Below, one piece after another: positions 1 to 5,771 of a stretch of DNA of 16,846 bases; the stretch's first letter is position 1, and each line of letters begins with the position of its first letter. The notes below the pieces were generated by a model. That model was not told where the DNA came from, searched no databases, and worked only from the letters and a program-made list of their open reading frames with translations. Source of the stretch: a bacterium (lineage in GTDB: Bacteria > Verrucomicrobiota > Kiritimatiellia > UBA8416 > CAMZLY01); NCBI GenBank assembly GCA_030632465.1, contig DAOVUR010000011.1, positions 1 through 16,846 on the forward strand. Direction: 5' to 3'. Position numbers and translations under genes: made by a program.

Positions 1-20
1 GCGCTAGCGGTACACGCAAC

Positions 21-53
21 TGTAGGGCGGGAACGGTCGAAGACCTTCCCGCC
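21..53 (+). repeat. REP-like palindromic repeat, copy 1
   Basis: The unit begins TGTAGGG and contains the perfect arms GGCGGGAA (26-33) and TTCCCGCC (46-53). An inner pair GGTC/GACC (35-38 with 42-45) closes on a GAA loop, leaving one bulged C. As RNA or single-stranded DNA it would form a stable stem-loop. A near-identical copy lies at 147-179 and an inverted, diverged copy at 77-117. No T-run follows, so it is not a standard intrinsic terminator. The name REP-like describes its structure; I cannot assign it to a named family. Confidence 0.75.
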
Positions 54-76
54 GGAATCACCACACGCGCACACAT

Positions 77-117
77 GGCTGGAAGGATTCGTTTCACTCA
101 ACCGTTCCAGCCCTACA
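77..117 (-). repeat. REP-like palindromic repeat, inverted copy 2
   Basis: Read on the minus strand this unit begins TGTAGGG (111-117) and has perfect 8-bp arms GGCTGGAA and TTCCAGCC (plus-strand positions 77-84 and 105-112). The stem sequence differs from copies 1 and 3 but the changes in the two arms compensate each other, so pairing is kept. The loop region is longer (20 nt). Compensating changes suggest the hairpin itself is what is conserved. Confidence 0.6.
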
Positions 118-146
118 ATTCTCCTGTCCGACCACAACTCACAAAC

Positions 147-179
147 TGTAGGGAGGGAATGGTTGAAGACCTTCCCGCC
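147..179 (+). repeat. REP-like palindromic repeat, copy 3
   Basis: This unit is the same length as copy 1 and differs at only a few positions: C to A in the left arm, C to T at the bulge and C to T in the inner stem. The left-arm change creates one mismatch (A opposite G) and the inner-stem change gives a G-T wobble, so the hairpin is slightly weaker than in copy 1. It is in direct orientation relative to copy 1. Confidence 0.7.
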
Positions 180-216
180 GATCCCAGCGCGCCACGCAAA
201 CACACTCTCTCGTCGA

Positions 217-382
217 CACACACACTCACACACACACAACATCCAAGTAAAAAACGCCAGTCATTGCACTAAAAGACGATTAGGATTACGAGTACGACCT
301 GCCCGCAGTGTCTACGACACAGTCGTTGCAGGCGGGTTACGACTCTCACATACCCACACACTCACTCACACACTCACACAAT
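217..382. repeat. CA-rich simple-sequence tracts
   Basis: Two stretches of alternating CA/CTCA repeats (about 217-239 and 347-382) flank a unique segment. They match each other in style (CACAC and CTCACACAC units) but are not exact copies. Such tracts can vary in length by replication slippage. No gene reads through them convincingly. Confidence 0.6.
290..345. repeat. Imperfect palindrome between CA tracts
   Basis: Outer arms GAGT (290-293) and ACTC (342-345) enclose CCTGC (298-302) and GCAGG (328-332), with an inner hairpin GTGTC (308-312), loop TAC, GACAC (316-320). The order of CCCGC and CCTGC blocks differs between the two sides, so the pairing is not continuous. It has a different sequence from the TGTAGGG repeats nearby and no T-run, so its role is unknown. 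Confidence 0.4.
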
Positions 383-467
383 CCAACACGCGTGCAAAAA
401 ACACTAATCCTAAAAAAATAAAAATGAGTGATTGCTTTCCATACTAGCTCGCACCATACTGATTTCA

Positions 468-501
468 CGTTAGCCTAGCGTTAGACTAACGCCGATCTAG
501 C
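468..501. promoter_or_regulatory. Phased palindromic sites, candidate operator array
   Basis: Positions 479-491 are a perfect 13-bp palindrome, CGTTAGACTAACG, extending to 15 bp at 478-492. Positions 468-480 hold a near-perfect copy, CGTTAGCCTAGCG, starting exactly 11 bp earlier, and a third CTAGC half lies at 497-501, again 11 bp on. The half-site CTARC therefore occurs at 475, 486 and 497. Spacing of one helical turn is typical of cooperative repressor or activator binding. The central palindrome has a 1-nt centre, so it suits a dimeric DNA-binding protein better than an RNA hairpin. It lies 60-95 bp before the start codon at 563. The regulator is unknown. Confidence 0.5.
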
Positions 502-531
502 ATAGGTGTCATAATGTTGCGTTCGGATAGA

Positions 532-537
532 TATAAC
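532..537 (+). promoter_or_regulatory. Possible -10 element before the RRM gene
   Basis: TATAAC fits a bacterial -10 hexamer and would give a leader of roughly 20 nt including the ribosome binding site AAGGA at 549-553. I see no good -35 at the usual distance. If this is the promoter, the phased palindromes upstream would sit where an activator usually binds. Confidence 0.25.
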
Positions 538-562
538 AGATGACACTCAAGGATCTATCATT

Positions 563-868
563 ATGGATATCTATGTAGGCAACCTACCATACTCAGCAAA
601 TGATCAAGCTATAAGAGAACTATTCGAACAGTACGGAACCGTAACTTCCGCCCGTGTTATAGCAGATAAATTTTCTGGACAATCTAAAGGATTTGGATTT
701 GTAGAGATCCCTGATCAAGCAGAAGCAGAAGCAGCAATCGCCGCAACAAATGAACTAGAGTTTGATGGACGCAACCTACGCGTAAATGAATCAAAACCAA
801 AACCACGCAGCGACAACAACAGCAATAGCCGTGGTGGCCGCGGTCGTGAACGCAACAATGACTGGTAG
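563..868 (+). CDS. RRM-domain RNA-binding protein with Arg/Gly-rich tail
   Basis: A 101-residue protein made of one RNA-recognition motif (about residues 1-77) and a short polar tail. The RNP2 motif IYVGNL lies at residues 3-8 and RNP1 KGFGFVEI at 42-49; the aromatic residues in these strands normally stack on RNA bases. The tail (about 80-101) is rich in Asn, Ser, Arg and Gly and includes RGGRGR. Size and layout match the small glycine-rich RRM proteins known from cyanobacteria and other bacteria, which bind single-stranded RNA and are often cold-induced. AAGGA at 549-553 supports the ATG. The ferritin-like gene follows 48 bp later and may be co-transcribed. The RNA target cannot be read from sequence. 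Confidence 0.92.
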   Translation: MDIYVGNLPYSANDQAIRELFEQYGTVTSARVIADKFSGQSKGFGFVEIPDQAEAEAAIAATNELEFDGRNLRVNESKPKPRSDNNSNSRGGRGRERNNDW

Positions 869-916
869 ACATATGTAACCTGCAGACAGATACTTTCAAG
901 CGAAAAAGGAATCAAT

Positions 917-1147
917 ATGGCAGCCACTAACTATCATCATCTGACTACACCTAGAGAAATCTTAGAGTATGCCTTGAAGATGGAAAAGCAGTCTTACGAG
1001 TTTTATGAGGAGATAGAAAACCATTGCTCTGTGGAGTTTATGAAAGAAATTATCAGCGAGCTAAAAAATGAAGAGTACACACATATGCACTCTATCAATG
1101 CTATGATCGCCAGGCTAGATGCTGGTCTGCACATAGTTAAAGAGTAA
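917..1147 (+). CDS. Half-size ferritin-like (rubrerythrin-type) protein
   Basis: A 76-residue protein, predicted almost entirely helical as two helices. It carries the ferritin-like signature: E23 followed by Y27 in the first helix (MEKQSYEFYEEIE) and the ExxH motif E53-x-x-H56 in the second (NEEYTHMH). Normal rubrerythrin and ferritin domains have four helices with this pattern twice; here only one half exists, so a di-iron site would need two subunits. The 30-residue spacing from the first Glu to ExxH resembles that in two-helix encapsulated ferritins, but no encapsulin gene or obvious targeting tail is visible. AAGGA at 906-910 supports the ATG. Likely role: iron binding or oxidative protection. 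The last 11 bp overlap the 3' end of the convergent cutA. Confidence 0.75.
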   Translation: MAATNYHHLTTPREILEYALKMEKQSYEFYEEIENHCSVEFMKEIISELKNEEYTHMHSINAMIARLDAGLHIVKE

Positions 1148-1448
1148 CCTCATCAATCCAATTCAGATAGTTCTGAGCACCACTTGCAATAGGGAACATT
1201 ACGATCTCAGGAATTTCATACAAATGATTCTCGGTGATATGTTCTTCCAGCTTCGCGTATAAAGCATCGGTAGTCTTAATCAATAGCCTAACTTCCGCAT
1301 CACGATTAAGCTTCTCGTCCCATATATAAAAGCTATCCACATCACTTAACTGTACACATGCCGCCAATCGCTGATCAAGAATGGACTGCGCCAATGATTC
1401 AGCCTCTTCTCTATTACTACATGTAGTCATCACAATACTATAACTCAT
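1137..1448 (-). CDS. cutA: Divalent-cation tolerance protein CutA
   Basis: A 103-residue protein matching CutA1 in length and along its whole sequence: an N-terminal strand ending in TTC, the signature AACVQL at residues 29-34, YEIPEI at 77-82 and YLNWI at 94-98. CutA forms very stable cytoplasmic trimers with a ferredoxin-like fold. It was linked to copper and other divalent-metal tolerance in E. coli, although its biochemical function remains unclear. An AGGAA Shine-Dalgarno lies about 6 nt before the ATG on the minus strand. The gene follows rdgC by 27 bp on the same strand, so the two are probably one transcript, and it converges on the ferritin-like gene with an 11-bp overlap. Confidence 0.92.
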   Translation of the reverse strand: MSYSIVMTTCSNREEAESLAQSILDQRLAACVQLSDVDSFYIWDEKLNRDAEVRLLIKTTDALYAKLEEHITENHLYEIPEIVMFPIASGAQNYLNWIDEVTL

Positions 1449-1475
1449 AGCAAATTCCTGCGTTCATAATTCAGA

Positions 1476-2573
1476 TCAGTCTTGTGTCTTACGGTCAGCA
1501 ACCCATGCCCTAACATCTTGGATAGTTGCCTCCCACTTACTAACATCAGCGCGTTCATCCAGGAACCTATCAAAGAATGTTAATAATGTGTCCTGGAACA
1601 GCTTCAGCATGATAACTCGCTCTTCGAATTTTCCAACTGCGTCAATCGCCTCACCTTTTGGCACCTTCAGGCCGCGCATCATAAAATCATCAGCATCCAT
1701 AGTCACACCCCAAAGCTCTTCGCCCCTAGCCAGCGTAACCTTTGCGCGACGTAATTTCTTACCACTCTGTAGCGCTGTCTTGGCCTCCGCACTTACCAAT
1801 GGAGCCCCTTTGCGTACTATTGCCTCATGCGCCCCTGCCCCTTCATGCACAAAAGTTAGCGGTCCATCAATCATAACAGCGAAATCTACACCGGCAATAC
1901 TCATGACTCCACCACGCGCTTCCGAGAAGAACCATAACCAAGTCAGAAAGTCCTGCCCTAAATTATCACTGGCCTCGGAATCATCGCACTCTGACGAGAA
2001 ACTTGTCGGGGGAACATCACGTACATCAATACTTTTGCGCATAATAGCTGCCGTCGCAGGCGTGACAGGCACCAAGTTAACACCAGTAGCACGATTAAAC
2101 ATTATAGTTAACGCATCAATCTGCTTGTCAGACGATGCTGCAGCATAGAGCAGTTCATTTCTTGCGTCATAAACAAAAGGTATCTCAGTTAAGGTTGGTG
2201 GCATTTCTGGCAGTAACCGCCTCATCACCTCCTGCTTTATTTCTGATCTAACAGAGCGCTTCAGGTATGAATATCCATTAGCAGCCATCTCGGCCAACTC
2301 TTCCATCTTACACTCAGCACGTAATAGTGCTGGCGGAATCTTTCGTTCAGCTTTCATCAGTGTCAATCGCAAATAGCCAGCAACATACGCAGTTTCCTCC
2401 ACGATATTACTATCCAGAAGATGGCGACTTGTTACCCAACCATTAATAGCACCATCGCCAAGCGTCTCAAGTGACGGTGGCGTTAAGGCCGCAAAACGCT
2501 CAACACAATCCTCTGGCAACCCTTTTGGCACATAAAACATACGAAATGTTATAGATCCACTCTCAAATCCCAC
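1476..2573 (-). CDS. rdgC: RdgC-like recombination-associated protein
   Basis: A 365-residue protein. The N-terminal part shows the RdgC pattern: a first strand GSITFRMF (6-13), GWV at 45-47, a charged helical stretch with RSVRSEIKQEV (107-117), RRLLP (118-122), and a segment ending in VPVTP (168-172); FLTWLW lies at 209-214. RdgC of E. coli is a ring-shaped double-stranded DNA-binding protein that restrains RecA. This protein is about 60 residues longer than the E. coli one, and residues about 193-205 form an acidic Ser/Asp/Glu stretch. The start is GTG: the run AGGGGG lies about 5 nt upstream and no better ATG is seen. A role in recombination control is inferred from the family. Confidence 0.8.
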   Translation of the reverse strand: MGFESGSITFRMFYVPKGLPEDCVERFAALTPPSLETLGDGAINGWVTSRHLLDSNIVEETAYVAGYLRLTLMKAERKIPPALLRAECKMEELAEMAANGYSYLKRSVRSEIKQEVMRRLLPEMPPTLTEIPFVYDARNELLYAAASSDKQIDALTIMFNRATGVNLVPVTPATAAIMRKSIDVRDVPPTSFSSECDDSEASDNLGQDFLTWLWFFSEARGGVMSIAGVDFAVMIDGPLTFVHEGAGAHEAIVRKGAPLVSAEAKTALQSGKKLRRAKVTLARGEELWGVTMDADDFMMRGLKVPKGEAIDAVGKFEERVIMLKLFQDTLLTFFDRFLDERADVSKWEATIQDVRAWVADRKTQD

Positions 2574-2893
2574 AATAACCCCCTTTAATATATTTAAAAT
2601 TGAAAGAGTAACTTACTGCATGAAGACCATAGATGCAAGATAGTGTCGAAACTTTTCTAAATAAACGATAAATATCAAAATGCAGGTGATATATGACTGG
2701 CTGATACCCCGCACCGATAAGCATAAAGATAAATCAAAAACACTCTTTTCAAGCTCACCATATATGCAATTAAATAAATCATAACAGCAAAAAACATCCT
2801 TGACTAATGCGAGGTACATATCTTAATCTACAAGCAATGTAATTGTCAGGAAAAAGTTTTTATTGTTACTCAACTAAATAGAGGAGAGAAAAG
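2574..2893. other. AT-rich divergent intergenic region
   Basis: This 320-bp stretch separates rdgC (minus) from the FecR-like gene (plus), so promoters for both should lie in it. An open frame at 2613-2819 on the minus strand has no good ribosome binding site or domain and is probably not a gene. I see no strong hairpin or terminator. One candidate promoter for the plus strand is listed separately. Confidence 0.6.
2800..2827 (+). promoter_or_regulatory. Possible promoter of the FecR-like gene
   Basis: TTGACT at 2800-2805 matches five of six -35 consensus bases. CTTAAT at 2822-2827, after a 16-bp spacer, is a weak -10 (four of six bases). This would give a leader of about 60 nt. A second TTGTCA at 2843-2848 has no good -10. 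Confidence 0.3.
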
Positions 2894-3952
2894 ATGAACA
2901 GTAGTATCAGAAAAATTGCAGTTTTTACACTCATGACAGGAATGATGGCAGGAACTATTCTTGCAGCCCCTTTTGAAGAACTTTTTCAGCTAAAGGGTAT
3001 TAGCGGTAAGTGCTATGTAAAGAAAGCTAATGATACTAAATTTGTTAAAGCTGAGCAGAATAAAGCATATCTTTATGGCACAGCTGTTAAAACAGATAAA
3101 AAAGGCACAGCTACAATATTTTTCTCCAAAAAGAACACCTGCGTACTAAAAGCCAACACATCGGTTGTTGTATCAGAAGAGAAAGCAAACAAGAAAAACA
3201 AGATCATCACAATCAATACAGGTAACATCTCTGTAGATCTTGATGAAGAATTCCACAAAACTAACGGCTTAAAGATCGTTACTGCGGCTGGCACATGTAA
3301 AGCTATCGGTTGCAAATTCAAAGTAGCTCAGACCGGTAAAACAGATATGGATTCTGTCAAGGTCAACTGTGATAAAGGTACGATCGGCGCGTCTGGTGCT
3401 GATTTTGAAATCCCACTGCTTGATGAAAATGACGAACTCGGCATTACTGAAGCAAAAGACAACAGCTTTACCCGTCTAGAAGTAATAAAAGGTGACATGG
3501 ACATTGTTGTTAAAAACGCTAAAGCAGTAGCTGAAACAAAGAAAGCTACTAAAGGTAGTGTTGTAAAGATCTGGAGAGAAGCATCAGGATCAGGAAAAAC
3601 TAAGACTGTAACAATCCTTATCACTAACCCTGAAGGCGCACTCAAAGAAGCAATCACTTACACAGAAGCCACAAAAGTAGCGTTGCCAAAAGTAGCTGCT
3701 GTTGCTGTACCTGCCGCTGTTGCGAAAGCAGCAAAGGGCGAAGCAGATCCTAAGACTAAAAAGGATGAACCTAAAAAAGACGAACCTAAAAAAGATGATG
3801 GTAAAATGCAGGATACTGCAGACTTACTACCTGAACCAGACCTAGTTGGACTATCTTCAGCAAGAGGCGACGAAGCTATTCATGCAGAGATTGCTAGTCA
3901 ACTACCAGCTCCTACAAAGAAATCGACTCCTACTCCTGTTGGCGGACGATAA
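2894..3952 (+). CDS. Secreted FecR-like domain protein
   Basis: A 352-residue protein with a clear signal peptide (charged start, hydrophobic core, cleavage probably after A25). The mature part resembles a FecR-type beta-rich domain: a strand block at about 30-115, then KIVTAAGTCKAIGCKFKV (127-144) at the place where FecR proteins carry a TP-x-G-x-x-x-RGT-x-F motif. The middle Arg-Gly-Thr is replaced by IGC, and cysteines occur at 40, 83, 135, 140 and 159, which could form disulfides in the periplasm. The tail is low-complexity: Ala/Val-rich, then a KDEPKK repeat (290-300) and a Pro/Thr-rich end. Classical FecR proteins are anti-sigma sensors, but there is no sigma factor or TonB receptor beside this gene, so a stand-alone periplasmic role is more likely. 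The Shine-Dalgarno GAGGAG lies at 2881-2886. Confidence 0.7.
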   Translation: MNSSIRKIAVFTLMTGMMAGTILAAPFEELFQLKGISGKCYVKKANDTKFVKAEQNKAYLYGTAVKTDKKGTATIFFSKKNTCVLKANTSVVVSEEKANKKNKIITINTGNISVDLDEEFHKTNGLKIVTAAGTCKAIGCKFKVAQTGKTDMDSVKVNCDKGTIGASGADFEIPLLDENDELGITEAKDNSFTRLEVIKGDMDIVVKNAKAVAETKKATKGSVVKIWREASGSGKTKTVTILITNPEGALKEAITYTEATKVALPKVAAVAVPAAVAKAAKGEADPKTKKDEPKKDEPKKDDGKMQDTADLLPEPDLVGLSSARGDEAIHAEIASQLPAPTKKSTPTPVGGR

Positions 3953-3982
3953 ACCACCAATAGAAACATCATTAATACCTAT

Positions 3983-4016
3983 GCATCCCGGACACAATAT
4001 CCGGGATGCTTTTTTT
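3983..4016 (+). terminator. Strong rho-independent terminator
   Basis: A perfect 10-bp stem, GCATCCCGGA (3983-3992) with TCCGGGATGC (4000-4009), has a 7-nt loop and is followed by seven T residues (4010-4016). It ends the FecR-like transcript 30 bp after its stop codon. The ribosome binding site of the next gene begins immediately after the T-run. Confidence 0.95.
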
Positions 4017-4033
4017 AAAAGGATCATTTAAAT

Positions 4034-5674
4034 ATGCTTATCACAAAATTCAATAAACTAATAAGAAACAAAGTTATATGGGGAATCTTCGCAATCATTG
4101 TCGGTGGCTCTTTTGCCTTTGGTGGAATGCTAAGCAAATGGGGAGATAAATCAGGCAAAGCAGACAAACGACAAGGCTCTGTCGGTTCACTTTTTGGCGA
4201 AAATGTTAGTAGACAAGATTTCCTGACAGCACGTTTCTACGAATTAGGCCTAAGAAGCAATCCAGACTTAACACCAGAACAAAACGAAATACTCAGCGAC
4301 CGCACATGGAAAAGACTCGCTGCTCTGCAGTCAGCACAAAACATCGGTCTATCCGCCTCATCCTTCGAGGTAGCAACTACTATTCAACAAGATTCTACTT
4401 TCCACGTTAATGGAGTCTTTGACAAAAACACCTACCTATCGCTGATCACTTCGCAGCTACAAGTACCAATAGCAACATTCGAAAACTACATACGTCAAGA
4501 GTTGCTAATAAGAAAAGTTATGAATGTTATGCAGTCCATGTCCTGGATATCACCATCAGAGCTAACAAAACGCCTCGACGATATCTCCGACCTGTTTGTT
4601 GTAGAAACGGCCAATATAACAGCCGAGCAGCTTACAAAAGATGTTGAAGTATCCGTAGATGACGCAAAAGAATTCTTCACTGAGAACAAAGAACAGTTCA
4701 GAGTCCCAGAAAAAGTAAGCGTATATTATATTTCTATTCCAATATCAAACTACCTCGCATCAGTAAAAATAACAGATGAGATGGTCTCGGAATATTACGA
4801 CAAGAACATTAGCGACTACTCATCAACCAACGCACTTGAGGAACCCACCCCTCTTGCCGAAGTTCGTGACGACATCACCGTAGCCTTAACTGGCAAACAG
4901 TCAGTATTTCTTGCTCGTGATGACGCTACCGAAATTGTTATGGCTATGGCACCTGGACGCTATAATGTAAAAGGTATGAGCATGCAAGAAGTTGCCAAGA
5001 ACAAAAAACTTGAGATCAAATCAACAGATCTATTCTCCGCATACGAAGTTCTTGAAGGAATATCCGCTGGTGGCGCATTCAATCAAGCAGCCTTCAAGCT
5101 TGATAAGGATGATCCTGAACTAAGCTTTAGTGACCCCATAACAGGCACCGAATACATCTATATCATTTCAGTAAAGGAACAAGCAGAATCAAGACTCCCT
5201 ACTTTTGAAGAAGTAGATGAAGTTGTCATGATTTCGAGCAAACAAGCGGCAACAGAAAAAGCGCTAGCAGAAAAAGCTCAAGAAATACATGATGCAGTAC
5301 AGAATAGCCTTATGGGCGGCACAACATTCACAGCTGCCATGCAGGAGTATAACATCAACGTATCTACATCAGCGACTTTTTCTGTATATGAGAATTCTCA
5401 GCAGAACAGCGCAATACCACAGCAACTACTACAGCATGTCATGGTACTACAGCAGGGTGAGATAACTGAGCCTGTCGACACTATGCTGGGCACAACTATT
5501 GCTCACGTTACTAGTCGTGCGCATGGTGATTTAGCTACTGCACAGCTACTACGGCCGCAACTTATGTCTACTATAGGACGATACCGCTCAAACCTAATCT
5601 ATTCAGACTGGGGTGACTACATCCTAGCAAAAGCAGACTTTCAAGATTTCTCTAAGATCGACGATAACGAATAA
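4034..5674 (+). CDS. Membrane-anchored PpiD/SurA-like periplasmic chaperone
   Basis: A 546-residue protein with a short basic N-terminus and one transmembrane segment (about 13-32), so it is inner-membrane anchored with its bulk in the periplasm. Residues about 50-215 fit the SurA/PpiD N-terminal chaperone fold: a short strand (GSLFGENVSRQDF), then helices with many Gln, Glu and Leu, and a conserved-looking FENYIRQELL. In PpiD a parvulin domain with a HILV-type motif normally follows; I cannot find such a motif. The stretch after about 220 (VSVYYISIPISNY, then EYYDKNISDY) runs into a helical linker (PLAEVRDDITVAL) like the one that normally lies after the parvulin domain. It is therefore probably a chaperone without isomerase activity, helping fold exported or outer-membrane proteins. 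AAAGGA at 4018-4023 supports the ATG. Confidence 0.78.
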   Translation: MLITKFNKLIRNKVIWGIFAIIVGGSFAFGGMLSKWGDKSGKADKRQGSVGSLFGENVSRQDFLTARFYELGLRSNPDLTPEQNEILSDRTWKRLAALQSAQNIGLSASSFEVATTIQQDSTFHVNGVFDKNTYLSLITSQLQVPIATFENYIRQELLIRKVMNVMQSMSWISPSELTKRLDDISDLFVVETANITAEQLTKDVEVSVDDAKEFFTENKEQFRVPEKVSVYYISIPISNYLASVKITDEMVSEYYDKNISDYSSTNALEEPTPLAEVRDDITVALTGKQSVFLARDDATEIVMAMAPGRYNVKGMSMQEVAKNKKLEIKSTDLFSAYEVLEGISAGGAFNQAAFKLDKDDPELSFSDPITGTEYIYIISVKEQAESRLPTFEEVDEVVMISSKQAATEKALAEKAQEIHDAVQNSLMGGTTFTAAMQEYNINVSTSATFSVYENSQQNSAIPQQLLQHVMVLQQGEITEPVDTMLGTTIAHVTSRAHGDLATAQLLRPQLMSTIGRYRSNLIYSDWGDYILAKADFQDFSKIDDNE

Positions 5675-5698
5675 TAATTAGATTACGACGAGTTATAC

Positions 5699-5758
5699 AA
5701 TTAGCATATTACGGGAGATCTCATGCTAATTAGAATTCTGATTACTGAATTCTAATTA
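5699..5758 (+). promoter_or_regulatory. Leader with overlapping inverted repeats
   Basis: Two inverted repeats share bases. The first pairs AATTAGCAT (5699-5707) with ATGCTAATT (5723-5731) around a 15-nt loop holding GGGAG and the 8-bp palindrome GAGATCTC (5715-5722). The second pairs TAATTAGAATTC (5727-5738) with GAATTCTAATTA (5747-5758), 12 perfect base pairs with an 8-nt loop. They overlap at 5727-5731, so an RNA could not form both in full. AATTAG/CTAATT occurs five times between 5676 and 5757, which could also mark binding sites for a dimeric regulator. No T-run follows the second stem, so control of translation or DNA binding is more plausible than termination. The downstream gene encodes a phosphotransferase. 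Confidence 0.5.
5723..5755 (+). CDS. Possible 10-residue leader peptide
   Basis: ATG at 5723 opens a short frame encoding MLIRILITEF and ending at TAA 5753-5755. It has a good Shine-Dalgarno, GGGAG at 5713-5717 with about 5 nt spacing, which is better than that of the phosphotransferase gene 16 bp downstream. Its start codon is inside the right arm of the first inverted repeat and most of its body is in the second hairpin. Translation of it could therefore affect the folding, or couple to the next start. It may equally be chance in AT-rich DNA. Confidence 0.3.
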   Translation: MLIRILITEF

Positions 5759-5771
5759 CTGAGTTTATACT

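Larger units (their letters stand above)
1..562. other. Gene-free intergenic region with palindromes and CA tracts
   Basis: No convincing coding region is visible here. The two short open frames (75-272 and 163-447) translate CA repeats into His/Thr/Ser strings and have no recognisable domain. The region instead holds three copies of a short palindromic repeat (21-53, 77-117, 147-179), CA-rich tracts around 217-239 and 347-382, an imperfect palindrome at 290-345, and an 11-bp phased operator-like array at 468-501. The final part is the promoter/leader region of the RNA-binding protein gene starting at 563. Confidence 0.75.

Noticed and set aside
21..179. Repeat units at the start of the window as a CRISPR array
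   Set aside because: The units are in mixed orientation, differ in sequence, have irregular spacing and no cas genes; they are palindromic intergenic repeats.
75..447. Two short plus-strand open frames (75-272 and 163-447)
   Set aside because: They read through palindromic repeats and CA tracts, give His/Thr/Ser-rich translations with no domain, and lack convincing ribosome binding sites.
1588..2148. 186-codon open frame antisense to rdgC
   Set aside because: The opposite strand has a well-matched RdgC protein with a good start. The antisense translation has the Ser/Thr/Ala composition of a shadow frame.
2613..2819. 68-residue minus-strand open frame in the rdgC/FecR-like gap
   Set aside because: There is no clear Shine-Dalgarno or recognisable domain. 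It lies in AT-rich DNA that must carry the divergent promoters, so chance is more likely.
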